From contig CM042982.1 in the NCBI GenBank assembly GCA_023678885.1, forward strand, positions 11,532,001 through 11,596,000: DNA of 64,000 nt, given 5' to 3'. Made by a program: the position numbers and the translations under genes. Positions 1 to 11,320 of the stretch are shown piece by piece (position 1 is the stretch's first letter; the number at the start of each line of letters is the position of its first letter). The stretch comes from Pogostemon cablin. Taxonomy: Eukaryota > Streptophyta > Magnoliopsida > Lamiales > Lamiaceae. The notes beneath the pieces were generated by a model. The model did not search any database. It had not been told where the DNA came from and was given only the letters and a program-made list of their open reading frames with translations.

Positions 1-539
1 CTGGTTCGTCCCATTTCAAATCCATATCATTTCCATTAATTACATCTTGCGGTACCTTGGATATATTCTGAAATCTAGTGCAAGATGTTAAAGGCAAGGA
101 GTCTATGTAAGAAGAATAATCAACGGCGTACATGTTGTAACTGGGATCACTGAGACAAGCGATTGGACCAGCGTAATCTCGACTTGGGGGAGAACAATTA
201 AACAGGACATATTCGGTTTGGTAACTGTCCAAAAATTGGAAGGGAGCAGATAAGGTCAGATTTGGAAGCTTTAGGGCAAGACATTCTTGTGGGTCGTATA
301 GATGCAATTGCTGTGTTTTGTAGTTGATTCTCTTCACTCTGAGGCTTACAGAAGAAGGCAATACGAGCACCGTTTCGCCATTTTTGTCGCAGTCGAGATC
401 GAAACCCGGATACCCGCAATGTTCGGGTTGTTTGCTGCTCTTGTTGGCATTTGTAGGTTGAAGTGCAATGGCCGGTTGCGGTTTCTACTACTGCTGGGGA
501 GAATAAAATTGAGAGGAAAAGGAAGAGGAAGGCGGACAT
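1..539 (-). pseudogene. 5' part of a GUB_WAK ectodomain gene (ATL20/21/22-like RING-H2 or LRK10-like), frameshifted, cut by window edge
   Basis: Read on the minus strand. A start codon at 539 opens a signal-peptide-like stretch (MSAFLFLFLSILFSPAVV) followed by a Cys-x5-Cys segment. From about position 447 down to base 1 a different frame carries the family core: KQPEHCGYPGFDL, then PSSVSLRVKRINY, LHLYDPQECLAL, EYVLFNC, and finally NGNDMDLKWDEP at the edge. This cysteine pattern and CGYPGFDL belong to the galacturonan-binding (GUB_WAK) ectodomain of plant membrane proteins: RING-H2 ligases ATL20-22 and LRK10-type receptor kinases. The two frames overlap between about 484 and 410. The usual segment between the first Cys pair and CGYPGF looks about 15 residues short, so a small frameshifting deletion, or an assembly error, lies there. 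The second frame has a stop near 486, so it cannot supply the signal peptide. The RING or kinase part lies beyond the window. Family is confident; subfamily is an inference. Confidence 0.75.
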
Positions 540-1400
540 GTTTTGTTGACTGATTCAGCTCTTAATCGCCATGGCTGAAATGAATGGAATGGAATGCATT
601 GCATTTGTAGAAGTCCTAAATCTGCTAGAGCTGACTTTGGAGTTGACTGTAACCGTCTAAGAATTGTCCACTGAATTTCCATGGGCCCCACCTTCATTTA
701 ATTCTTTGATGACCCGTATTGTTTAATTTAAAAACCTTGACTTTGTCTTAAATTGATAGGATTAGTATGATTTCTTTAGCCAAGTGATTGAGTATCTATT
801 GTTTCTTGTAAGTTGTAAGAGCATCCACTTGCTGTGAGTTTGAATTAGTGTCTAATTCTCTCTTGATGAACCGAGTTTATTTATTAACAAGAACGAGTAA
901 CATACAATACATAATTCCTCTCTTCTAAAACCACATAATTCCTCACCCATAAATCCAAACATGTGTGAAATTACAATACATAATTCCTCTCTTCTATGTG
1001 AATTTCTCCCTTTCCTCTCTTCTAATTCCACTTAATTCCTGTCTTCTGAATCCAAACACGTATGAATTTCTCCCTTGCAATTCTCCACAAAACTTGTGTT
1101 AGACCGTGGAAAATTGATATTCAATTAATAAAAAATAATAATATTATTTAAAAAATAATTTATAATATAAATAAAAAATTATAATTTTTTATAATGAAAG
1201 TAATAACTGCACAAAATAGTCTCACACTCATAGTAAGACAAGACTTAGCTCTCATCCGAACACAACAAAAATATAAACATATCCTACCAAATTTATAAAT
1301 AAAATAAAATAAAATAAAAAATTAATTTGATGAATTTATTTAAACCCAAAACAAACATTATAAGCTTAGGCATCAATACAAAACATACAACTTTGAGTTT
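540..1400. other. Intergenic region between the two minus-strand genes
   Basis: This is the promoter side of the gene at 1-539 and the downstream side of the F-box gene. A phrase like acataattcctctcttct recurs at about 910-1030, giving short imperfect tandem copies. At about 1085-1245 there is a degraded stretch starting aaaacttgtgttagaccgt, which resembles the ends of the gtgagacggtctcac MITE family at 57.5 and 59.0 kb. A short (AATAA)n run lies near 1300. No coding signal is seen. Confidence 0.5.
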
Positions 1401-1540
1401 TCCAAAATGCTGATGTTTCCATCTGCTGTTTATTTGATGAATAAAAGAGAGGAAACACAACTCACAAAGGTACTTCAATACAAGTTTGCAGCAAAAAATG
1501 GTAAAACACGACATGTAGAGCACCAACAGTGTGTGTGGAT

Positions 1541-3467
1541 TCAAGCCTTAATTGTAACACTGCAGACACAAAAGCCAGAAGGCTTAATCTGAGAAGTCTG
1601 CCACTCTGAGCCAGGGGCAGCATTTGGATCGTATAACAAAGTGTGGTAACCAGGATCCTCCTGAGCTGACAACAACAGAAGCTTCCCATTCAAGATCCCA
1701 AATCGGAACCCGATGCTCGAACTTCCGTTCACTGGCACCGGCACCATCTTCCAGGAATTGTCCAAAGGGTCAAAAATTGCTAATCTTCGCTCGTTTTTCC
1801 ATTCCATGCAGCAGAGCTTCTTCCCAAGCACCGCATGGGCAGTAACCATAACACATCCGTTTTTCATCCGGCACCATGTGTGCTCGTTGAGGCTGTACAC
1901 GTCTACGAAGCGTGAGTTTCCGATTGTGAAACTCGATCTCCCACCCATTATGTAGAGCTTCCCCTCAAAACCACAGGCGAAACAGCCCCACCTTGGGCAA
2001 CGGAGGCTCTCAATCATGGTCCACTTGTCAGCATCAGGGTCATATACCTCGGCACATGAGAGAGATTCTCCACCCTCCCCGCATCCTCCAATAGCATAGA
2101 TCATGCCGTTCACTTCAGCACAGCCAAAGTCATAGCGTGCAACATTCATGCTAGCTAATTTGCTCCAACTGCAATGGAAGGAAGATATATTGTTTTATAA
2201 ATACTGAGAATTCATAGGTAAAAAGTATGATAATACCTGGTAAATGAAGCTCAACACAAGTAGCCGTTAATGCACTACCATTTTCTTCTTTATCACGCAC
2301 AAGTCCGTTTGGAGGAGAATAACCATTTTTTTTTAAACAAAATCAGCATATCTCTGGAAAATATTAGCTTGCTTCTTAGTCTTCCTTTCAATATCAACCA
2401 TTTCAGGGCCTATGAAGTAATTCTAATAAAAGCTTCACAGTTTATATTTGCCTAAGAAAAGGTTGAATACAACCGGCTCAGAACAGAAAGGTTCCATATT
2501 AAGCAGCAATTCCTTTATTAACAAGCAAGCAAAATCTCTAGCCTTGTGGCAGAATTGCAGTAGAATCTAATTCAATAAAAGAAGGATCATCTTAGTGAAT
2601 GTAACAAGGCAACGTTATCATCTGTTTCAACAGTAAACCGCCAAAAAACATTGCAACCCAATAATTGTAAGATCTCGGAGATCAGAAATTATTTTTCAAT
2701 CAGATAATTGCTTGGACAAGCCTGCAAATGGCAAACAATATGTAACCATAACTTATGCACCTTATAAGCCTCCCCTAGCCTCACATCTAGGTTGGATGGT
2801 CACAGAATGTAGATATTGGATAATCTAATACAAAAAAATTTAGATTTTTTGAAGCAATAAAAATGATTTAGAATTATAGGGAAGGAGAAGCGGTCGAAAA
2901 TAACCTGTTGAGGCAAGAATCGTATTGGTAAACCTCAGATGAAACAGAAGCAGTTCCATCAATGACATAATATCCAGCAATAATGATAAGCTTTCCGTTG
3001 AGAACCACTACACCAAAGCCTGCTTTAACAGGTCCAGGCATTGGCAGGAGTTGCTGGTGTTTACGCCCAAAACAATCTAGAACCTCCCAGTGGCTTTCCT
3101 TTCCTTCAGCATCTGTAGTAAGGATATAAAGCCACTCCTCTATCACTCCAGCTAGTTTTCGGACAGTGATGAACTCTTTGCTTTTCATAAAGGACCTCCA
3201 TTGCTTGGATACAGCGCCCATGGCAGGGAAATCAGATCGGGGAACAAGAGCAAGGCAATGCTTCGAAACATCATCAGGCAATCCAGGCAATATTGGACAA
3301 TCAAAATCATCACCAACCTTAGAAATTATAAATGATGCATTTTTAGCACCAACATCATCAGAAACCAAGTCCGAACCATTTTTCGCAGTTGGAATATCTT
3401 GCTGGGACGAGTAGGAGAAATGCATGACTGATTCTTTGATTCTCTTCACAGGAATAAGACCCGGCAT
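1541..3467 (-). CDS. F-box/kelch-repeat protein (At1g67480-like)
   Basis: Coding exons are 3467-2905 and 2168-1541, joined across intron 2904-2169. The donor CAG/gttatt and acceptor attgcag/TTGG restore one frame, giving 396 residues; the Arabidopsis relative is of similar size. Residues about 58-102 form the F-box (ILPGLPDDVSKHCLALVPR, then SKQWRSF), which would bind SKP1 in an SCF ubiquitin ligase. The rest is a kelch beta-propeller that would recruit the substrate: GFGVVVLNGKLIIIAG, EVNGMIYAIGGCG, SCAEVYDPDADKW, WGCFACGFEGKLYIMGGRS and a conserved tail ending CVCSVTIKA. The start at 3467 gives the family's MPGL N-terminus. No frame lesion was seen. The substrate is unknown. The intron phase (AG/T, Ser) and the conserved joint NSWSKLA make the model firm. 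Expression evidence is not available here. Confidence 0.93.
2169..2904 (-). other. Coding intron of the F-box/kelch gene
   Basis: A 736-bp AT-rich intron. On the minus strand the donor is CAACAG/gttatt and the acceptor is tccattgcag/TTGGAG. It splits a serine codon after two bases. No open frame or mobile element end was noticed inside. Confidence 0.9.
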
Positions 3468-3912
3468 CTTTCTTGTATCACAGAACAGAGTGGTTTATAC
3501 CACAATTGTCATAAACATGAAATTCCATAGAACTCAGAAGAGAAGAAACAATACAACAACAGGAGACTAGAGTACTGGTTAAAGATATTCGTAAAAGCCT
3601 TCACTAATGGGGATTCTACAAGACCAAGGCATGAAAGATGTTGTTAAATGGATATCTTGTTCTGTAAAAGCCAACGATATTCTATGCTCTGCCCAATCAG
3701 ATTCAAGGTCCATACCACTCACTATGATCCTACTATAATTCAGACCACCAAGGATTATATTTAAATCCTGTTTTAAGTATCCTGAGATGTTCTTCCCCAC
3801 ACTCATTGCCTGGTTACCTATTATCATCAAAACATCCATAAACATCAGAGAAAAGAAGAAGAAAACACATAATCTTTTTAAAAGGAAGCATATAAATCAA
3901 CTAAAAGAATAC

Positions 3913-3978
3913 CTGAGAAGCCCATACCCTGACCAGTTTTAACCTCCGGTTACTTCCATCTCTGCGCAGTTTAATTAT
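3913..3978 (-). other. Probable internal 5' UTR exon of the F-box/kelch gene
   Basis: On the minus strand a 66-bp segment is bounded by a good acceptor (attcattgcag/ATAATT) and a good donor (CTTCTCAG/gtattc). A further donor (TTTTAAG/gtatgc) after base 4633 would end the first UTR exon, which starts below the TATA box. A third acceptor before the ATG at 3467 is less certain; candidates are ctctag near 3573 and atacaag near 3472. This is inference from splice signals alone. Confidence 0.55.
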
Positions 3979-4777
3979 CTGCAATGAATAACAAGAACAA
4001 ATGATGCCTCAAATAATACATAGACCAAACATCAATTGATATTCTGCTACACTGAAGGAAGGCAAATTGCAGATTATATGATTCAACCAAGAATTAACCA
4101 CTAATAGATGATTTAACAGGCAGCATGATTCTAAATATAACTTTAAAAAAAAATTAAAGTTGAGATCCACCTATATTTGACTCTCAAAGAATCTGTAAAA
4201 CATTCAAATCAGTCAAATTCAGAAGTAACTCCAGAGGTAATTAACTTGATATTGATGTATTGATTCAATAAGAAACAAGAAATATTTTTTTAAAGAAAAA
4301 AAAAAACCAACAAAAGTGCAGCATGCTTTGACTAATATTTCAAGATTCAACCCACAAAAAAGAAAATTGAAAATCATCAATCACAAAAGCACTAAAAATA
4401 TTTTCACCAATCTCAGCACCGGAAAACAGGTAGAAATTACGAAAAATGCAATCAAAATGGAACAAGATTTACAAACATACACAGTAGTAGTCAATTACAA
4501 ATGCTATAAAGAACATATCTAGAGCAGTTAAATAAAAGGAACTGACACAACGCAATAGAAGTAGATCGAAAACGAAGAATTTGTGAAAAAACCAGCTGGG
4601 AAATGCGAATAGATCGAAACACAGGCGCATACCTTAAAATTGGTAAGTAAATGCTACAAGTGTGAAGGCGTGAAGCTGGTGGACATGAACAAGTGAGGGG
4701 ATACGAAAATGGATAAGAGTTGAAAAATCAGCGAATATGTTGGAATGAGTGAATAAGATGTGGAGTAGAGGTGAAGA

Positions 4778-4787
4778 GTATATATGC
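4778..4787 (-). promoter_or_regulatory. TATA box and core promoter of the F-box/kelch gene
   Basis: On the minus strand gcatatatac lies about 30 bp above a pyrimidine-rich stretch (cttcacctctactcc), and about 145 bp above the first inferred UTR donor at 4633. The predicted transcription start is near 4750. Upstream, at 4951, begins a Stowaway MITE. Confidence 0.5.
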
Positions 4788-4950
4788 AATGATGAAGAAG
4801 AGACGGTGGGTACACCTACACAACACCGTGTATACACATGCGCTATGTAACCATTGTGTAAAAAAGAAAAATAATTAATAATAACAAAATATTTTATTTA
4901 TAGAAGGATCGTGTGCAAAAGAAAATGGGGCAGTTTTGCTCAGTATTATT

Positions 4951-5220
4951 TACTCCCTCCGTTCCGAAAAAGTTGATATAATTTTTTTTGGCACGGAGAT
5001 TAAAGGTTATAATAATTTAATGTAAAGTGAAGTAAAGTGAACTGAGATAAATAATATTTAATGTGTAGTGGGTAGTTGCATTAGAGGTGATATGTGGGGT
5101 CCATGAGAATAGATTAATTATTTTTGTGTGGGTCCCATGTATTAAAAAGGAAATGTGTCAACTTTAGTGGGACAAACCAAAAAGGAAAGTGTGTTAATTT
5201 CTATGGGACGAAGGGAGTAC
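4951..5220. mobile_element. Stowaway-like MITE
   Basis: The left end is tactccctccgttccgaaaa and the right end is ggacgaagggagta, an inverted match typical of plant Tc1/mariner Stowaway elements with a TA target. It is about 268 bp with no coding capacity. It sits about 200 bp upstream of the F-box gene promoter. Confidence 0.85.
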
Positions 5221-5538
5221 TTATTTAGGAATAATTTCATAAGGCGTAATTTTAGAAGGGGTTACAAAATCAAGATTTAAATTTAATTTCATTTTTCAAA
5301 TTAGGGTCTAATTTATATATTTTTTATCTTTTTTTTTTTCTTATTTTAAGACTTACAAAGAAATTTATTTTCTCGTTTTAAATCATATAAAATAATTTAA
5401 AATTATTATACACATTCAATTCAAATCATAAAATTAAATATATGTTATTTTCATTAATATTTTATATTTTTCTATAATAAATATTGAATTCGGTAAAATA
5501 TAAAATTACGACAAGCCTTAATTTTTGAGAAAAAAAAG
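5221..5538. other. AT-rich spacer between two MITEs
   Basis: Very AT-rich with homopolymer T and A runs. No gene, terminal repeat or tandem array was recognised. Confidence 0.6.
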
Positions 5539-5783
5539 TACTCTCTCTGTCCGCTTCTAAGGTATCCATTTTACTATTTCTGGCGTCCGCTTCAAAGGTA
5601 ATCATTTCCCCTATTTAGTAAAAAAAATACACTATATAGCCCATCATTTCCCTCTAATACAACTACTCACTTTACATATATTATAATAATACTCATTAAT
5701 CCACGTGCAAAAAGCAAATGGATACCATAGAACCGGACACGTGCATAAACAAATAGATACTTTAGAACCGAATGGAGGAAGTA
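5539..5783. mobile_element. Stowaway-like MITE, second family
   Basis: Begins tactctctctgtccgcttct and ends with agaaccgaatggaggaagta, an inverted match bounded by TA. It is 245 bp. The inner arms repeat aaggtatccatt and its complement, giving a long hairpin. It differs in its interior from the copy at 4951-5220. Confidence 0.8.
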
Positions 5784-7142
5784 AAATTGAGTTTTCAGAT
5801 GAGACACTTCTAAAATAAAGTCCAAAATTGAGATATAAACTAAAAATAGATCCTCATGTGAAGATTTTCCCTATTAGTTTTTATTATAAAAATTGTCACT
5901 ATTTATCTGTCTCGCGTAAGCCCTCTTAAATGAGATGGTATGTTTTGCCAAAGAAAAGTTGACAAGTATTATTCACAATCACAAGACATTTAAGAAAAAT
6001 TATTTTTTATTAGTTGCTCATTTGAGGTGTAGTTTGTTATTTTATATTAATAATATTAGATTATATATCCATAGAAAGACTGGTCGTGACCCAACATATT
6101 GTTTATAATTTAATAATATAATATAGAATAATTTTGATTTGTCAACTCACTTATTTTAAATAATTTCTAAATTTATAATATGAGTTATGATTAGCCAATA
6201 CTATTATTTTTAGTAGTTACTAAATTTATGGGATAAATTCAAACTTCCTGATCTAATGACTCATTATTTTCGGTGATCATTTTTTTCACTCAGATGAATC
6301 GTCGCTGCAAATCCTAATTTATTCTCGCCAGCGCTCGTGTACATTACATGTAACTTTCATGGATGAGTTATAGTATGTTGTGGATGGGTTATAGTATGTA
6401 ATTTTCGTGTTAGTGTGTCTTAGCTGAAGAATATTTCGGTAGTATTATAGTATGTCGTTTCCATTTTTTTGTGTGCAATAGATGTGCAATAGTATGTCGG
6501 CTAAAAGTATATTATATATGTTTCTTTTATAGTATGCTTAATCCGCATTATAGTATGTAATTTTTATGTTATTGTAAGCTAGTTAAAATAATATCTAATT
6601 GATTTCATATTTCTTCTTTCATGTGTTATTATACTATCTTATATAAAAGTGTATTGAGTATGTCTTACAATATGTCATTTTTGTGTTATAGTATATCGTG
6701 GTTTGTATTATGTAATTTAGTTTTCTAGTCCGAGGATTGTGAACCTCCGTAGAATAATTTACATATTTGATTAAGATTAAAATTACCAACTTGATTTATA
6801 AATTTATTTTGTGATTGGTTTTGATGTTAATCATGATGTTTTAATTACTTGTTTAGATTGGTCATCTTAATTTGTGATTGAAATATTCATTAGCTATTTT
6901 ACATGTTATAATCCGTAATTATTAATATTGTAAATCAAGTAGTAAAGTGAGGGAGTGCCTCTTGAAATCACAAAATCTAGATTATATGGGTCGAATGTTT
7001 TGTTTCTCATAGTCAGGTAGTCTTAATATCTAAATCTTAATAGACTCTTAGGTTCGAACTTCTATAGGTCGCTTGAGGGTAGTTTAATCTAGAGGTCGTA
7101 CCCTAGGTTATTATTCGTAAAGATATTTCGGGTTAATTAGTC
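5784..7142. other. Non-coding AT-rich region with a dispersed tatagtatgt repeat
   Basis: From about 6365 to 6720 the phrase ttatagtatgt or a close variant occurs repeatedly at irregular spacing, often followed by tttttcgtgtta. This looks like a decayed minisatellite or a decayed mobile element. No open frame, RNA gene or terminal repeat pair was found elsewhere in the stretch. Confidence 0.4.
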
Positions 7143-7147
7143 GTACC

Positions 7148-8329
7148 TGTTGGATTGTATACTAAAAGTCTAGCTTTTTGTATAAATAACATTTTGACAA
7201 TATTTGAAATGAGAGTCATGTGATCAAACGTTTTGCATAATTGTTTAAGAATTGTTGTAAAAGTCCATTTACTTTATACTGTAGATAATATGGTGTGCGG
7301 CATCACACGGAAGATCATATTATTGGCTCCTTATAAAGTATAAACAGATGCTCACAACTAAGATAGACGATGATTATCTATCGGTATGGTTGTAGTGTGA
7401 TTTGGCATTAGTCTGTCTTAACTATAAAATTGTACTAGTGCACTTTGTGTGTATTGAGCAGGACCGTCGTGAGATCATTCGCTATATACTGACTATATAA
7501 TAGAACTTGATCTCTGTTATTATGGATGTTCGTACTCTTAATCTCTATATAATAACCTCGATACGTAAGCCAGTATTTATTTCTTTGGTTCATGAATGGG
7601 TGAGATTTAATTATTAAATCAATAAGCTCGGTGAGTTGGGAGATGATGCTGTCTCTATAGTGTGATGTTTATTGTAGAAGAAATCTGTATCCTAACGGAT
7701 TGGTTGATTATGTCCCCTTGAGGAGCTCATAATGATTATCATGTAAACCCTGTAAGTGGATTTATTCCGGAATGATAATAAGGTTGAGTGGTACTACTCT
7801 CGGCAAAGATATTAATTAATAGAGTTGTCAGTAACTTAACTAATTAATGCGCATTGAATCTTAAACATGGGGAGATTAACGGGTTGATAATAAGAAGGAT
7901 CCCATAATGTAATTTGGGATTAGGGTGGCAGTGCAATAATATTTCTTTAGTGGACTTAAGTATAAGTTTTGGGCTAAACTTGGATGCTTAAGCCCAATGG
8001 GAGGTCCAACCCTAATTTCTTCTCCTAGTCCATATTGTAGCCTATAAATAGTCAATCTCAGCAGTCCGGGAACTTAAGATAATCACGCCAAAAACCGTGA
8101 ATAAGGATTATGGATTGCAGATTGAGATCGTCTTGGAGATCGTTACCCACACAACGTTAAGACGAGGCTTAAGAATAGAAGATCGGAAGGTCGTTTGTTC
8201 TTGCTATTCAACATCTACATCAACAAACCCTGGTGAAAGGTAATACAATTCTATGATTATGCTTCCGCTACGATAGAATTGCATTGAACCCTAACCGTTC
8301 ACGTTAACCAAAAGATCCAAACACCAACA
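7148..8329 (+). mobile_element. Solo LTR with intact 5-bp target duplication
   Basis: Starts TGTTGGATTG and ends CACCAACA, giving TG...CA with a TGTTGG/CCAACA inverted end. It is flanked by perfect GTACC duplications at 7143-7147 and 8330-8334. A TATA-like box (cctataaata) at 8041-8050 fits a plus-oriented LTR. No primer-binding site, coding region or second LTR is adjacent, so it is best read as the product of LTR-LTR recombination. A diverged relative lies in inverted orientation at 14101-15361. Confidence 0.9.
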
Positions 8330-8334
8330 GTACC

Positions 8335-9014
8335 GTTAGCTTAGGGGCTTGAGTTTATGAACGTGTTAGGATTTTTGGAATTTAATTTATGTGAATTAGG
8401 ATATGGGAGAGGATCAAATCCTTAGAATAGGTTTTATTTTATTTGTTCTTTCAATTTTAATATTTTAATTATTTCTTTATTTTTATGCTTATTAGTTGTT
8501 AAATTAATCCAATCCCCCTATTACTTTTAAAAACACATTTAATTCAATTAAAATTCAATATTACCTTGAGATCGACCCGTACTTATCCTACTACATTTTT
8601 AGTGGATTTGTTCATAAATTTATAAATATTATTTTTCAATGCCGGGAACAACACACCATCGAGATTTATATCAGAAGTACCTGCTTTCAAAGGATCTGGA
8701 ATTTTTTATTTTTCAGGTTTGAAAATCTTCCAAACTTCTTTGATTCCTGCCCAAACTTGTTACTTTCATACAAAATAAATTAGTTTTGTTAAGCTTCACT
8801 GTGATAAGCTAACTTTATGGTTGCACAATCTGGACTTGACTTACTAAAGAAGAATTGAAATTTATTGCTTTTTTTGTTGGCTATGGAGAAATAAAACAAC
8901 GCTAGAAAATAAGATTGGTATAGGTAAGACACAGATACAAGTGGCTAACCTGCTCTGATACCATGTTAGTAATTATAGTTGATCATGATTTTATGTACAG
9001 TAATATCAAAGTAG
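8335..9014. other. Non-coding region between solo LTR and TRIM array
   Basis: AT-rich. At about 8952-8965 ctgctctgatacca is the complement of a tRNA-iMet primer-binding site (TGGTATCAGAGCAG), so a remnant of another LTR element's leader may lie here on the minus strand. No LTR partner is visible. Confidence 0.4.
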
Positions 9015-9835
9015 CATTTTGGGTTGAGCTCAAAGAGTAGAACCATGCAGGTCAGTTGGTGGCCCAAAGCGGATAATATCATACTATTGGAATAAGTGTG
9101 CCCGACTCTCCGCTGGGCCGATAAACCCAACAGTGGTATAAAAGTCAGACCCCAAACTTAACCGGAGTGTCATGTCTTCAAACTAATGTCTAGCCACAGG
9201 ACTTTATTTGAGGGAGAAATGCGGCGCGGTTGGTGGCAGACAGACGTGCATCTCAAACTGATGTCTAGCCACGAGACTTTGTTTGAGGGAAAAATGCAGC
9301 ACGGTTGGTGGGATGATCTCGTCTCAAACTGATATCTAGCCACAAGACTTTGTTTGGGGGGGAAATATTGGTTGGGTGTAAACTAAAGTCCCATATCGAT
9401 TAGAAGTGGGGATGACGATGAGTTTATGAGTGAGGGCAAGACTCTCCCTAGCATGAGACCTTTTGGGTGTGAGCCCAGAGAACAAAATCGTACGGGTCAG
9501 TGGAAAGCGGACAATATCATGCTATTGGATTGATTGGGCCCGGCTCTTCGCTGGGCTGATAAACCCAACAGTGGTATCAGAGCCAAACCCCAAACTTAAC
9601 CAGAGCGGCATGTCCTCAAATTGATGTCTATCCATGGGACTTTGTTTGAGGGGAAAATGCGGCACAGTTGGTGGGATGTTCTCTCCTCAAACTGATGTCT
9701 AGCATATTGGTTGGGTGCCAACTAAAGTCCAACATCAGTTAGAATTGGGATGATGATGGGTTTATAAGTGCGGACAAGACTCTCCCTAGCATGAGGTTTT
9801 TGGATGTGAGCCCAGAGAACAAAACTATGCTGGCT
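9015..9835 (+). mobile_element. Tandem TRIM-like array: partial LTR, interior, LTR, interior, partial LTR
   Basis: Two junctions read aaacccaaca followed directly by a tRNA-iMet primer-binding site: 9132 (gtggtataaaag, decayed) and 9570 (gtggtatcagagcc, intact). The period between them is 438 bp. LTR-like segments (ggttgggtg...actaaagtc...gacaagactctccctag...gagcccagagaacaaaa) start near 9367 and 9705. The first LTR is 5'-truncated and the third stops near 9835. Interiors carry repeated tgatgtctagccac...gactttgtttgag blocks (three in the first interior). There is no coding capacity. The short LTRs and PBS match terminal-repeat retrotransposons in miniature. Confidence 0.75.
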
Positions 9836-9837
9836 AG

Positions 9838-9950
9838 ATCTATCGCTTGCTGCCATTTGCTATCTTGATCTGCCGTCCACTGCCGTTTGTCGTTTGTTGT
9901 CTCGATCTGCCGCCGTCCGCTGTTATGATCTGTCTTCTGCCATCAGCCGT
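9838..9950. repeat. Degenerate gatctgccg-type repeat
   Basis: The words gatctgccg, ctgccgtt and tcgtttgttgtc recur several times within about 110 bp. It is a locally GC-richer minisatellite-like patch directly after the TRIM array. Confidence 0.4.
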
Positions 9951-10030
9951 TGGTCATGTATAGCACCGCGGTGAGATTGAAAAATAACGAAAATCGGTGG
10001 TTTTTTGTTGGCCGATCCAAACTAGTTACG

Positions 10031-10250
10031 CTGGTTTTGATCGGTTATTTCCAATTTAACTACATAACGCTTCTTGGGGATATTTCGGATCGGTCTCGGC
10101 ACTGGTTGAACCGATCGAACTAGCAGGTCCGGTTTGGTTCTGTCCGTTTGACCTGTTATTTCTCGTTTAACTACATAAATGGTTCTTAAAGGTGTTTCGG
10201 ACCGGTCTCGGCACCATTGAACGGGCGTTCCAGTCCAGTCTTGTTCCGAC
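10031..10250. repeat. Imperfect tandem duplication, about 110 bp
   Basis: Two copies of a block running from ggttatttc...gtttaactacataa to tttcgg(a)ccggtctcggcac sit side by side, near 10042-10103 and 10151-10214 for their best-matching parts. A minus-strand frame reads through both copies and gives repeated peptide blocks (RPIRNIPKK / RSETPLRTI). That follows from the duplication and is not evidence of a gene. Confidence 0.6.
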
Positions 10251-10255
10251 AACCC

Positions 10256-10378
10256 TGTGTAACAATATGATACCCGAAATTGGGTATTAATCCTCTATTA
10301 TGCATCCATCAATTTGACAAGTGTAACAATATGATACCCTAAATTGGATATTAATCTTCTACTATGCATCATCAAATT
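10256..10378. repeat. Tandem duplication, about 64 bp
   Basis: gtgtaacaatatgatacccg...ctattatgcatc is repeated immediately as gtgtaacaatatgataccct...ctactatgcatc. The copies differ at a handful of bases. Confidence 0.75.
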
Positions 10379-10808
10379 TTGTCCGCAAAATCTAGGAAAA
10401 TCCCTAAAACTGAAAAAATCCTCATAACTGTAGAATTGAGAAAATTGGAAAATTTGATGACTATAAAAAATTTCCAAATTTGCAAAACGACAAAAATCGT
10501 CCAATCATTGAAGAAGTTTCCATCATAGACCAATGATCATAGGCTGAGATATCGATATAGCTGATATGTTATTCAATTAAATCAAGTAACTAGAATTAAT
10601 ATTTAATTTGATAGCAAAAGAATATGAAATAAAAATAATAATTATGAATATACATGGTTAAATGAATTCTAAGGATCTATCATTAATTTTTAAAAATTTT
10701 GCAAATTGACAGAAAGTGCAGAAAATGACCAAGGAACAGATACTTCAGATCACCAATAATTTGGATGATAAGAATGAAACATAATTAATTTTTAGAAATT
10801 TTGGAAAT

Positions 10809-11320
10809 TAACAGGAAGTGCAGGAAATGACTAAGGATCACCAATAATTTGGATAATAAGAATAAGAATAAAATAGGTTCAGAAAAATTCGCGAAAGTAT
10901 AAAGGGGGAATTTGAGTACGAAGATATAGTCGTTAAAGCCTACGAAAATAAAGATCGGAAAGCAATGGTATTGTTTTCATATGGCAATAAACATATAGTA
11001 CAACTCAATCTAGTATTGTTTTCATATTGCAATAAACACATAGTACAACTCAATCTATTCATAACAGGAAGTGCAGGAAATGACTAAGGATCACCAATAA
11101 TTTGGATAATAAGAATAAGAATAAGATAGGTTCAGAAAAATTCGCGAAAGTATAAAGGGGGAATCTGAGTACGAAGATGTAGTCGTTAAAGCCTACAAAA
11201 ATAAAGATCGGAAAGCAATGGTATTGTTTTCATATGGCAATAAACATATAGTACAACTCAATCTAGTATTGTTTTCCTATTGCAATAAACACATAGTACA
11301 ACTCAATCTATTCATAACTT
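10809..11320. repeat. Tandem duplication with 253-bp period and an inner 45-bp duplication
   Basis: Copy 1 starts at taacaggaagtgcagg near 10809 and copy 2 starts at the same words near 11062; they are almost identical over about 250 bp. Inside each unit a 45-bp block ending agtacaactcaatcta occurs twice. A third, decayed relative (gacagaaagtgcagaaaatg...caccaataatttgg) precedes at about 10708-10780. A short plus-strand frame from 11218 reads through the repeats but shows no known domain. Confidence 0.85.

Noticed and set aside
3579..3845. 88-codon minus-strand frame upstream of the F-box start
   Set aside because: It lies in the inferred 5' UTR/intron region, is out of context with the protein family, and shows no domain.
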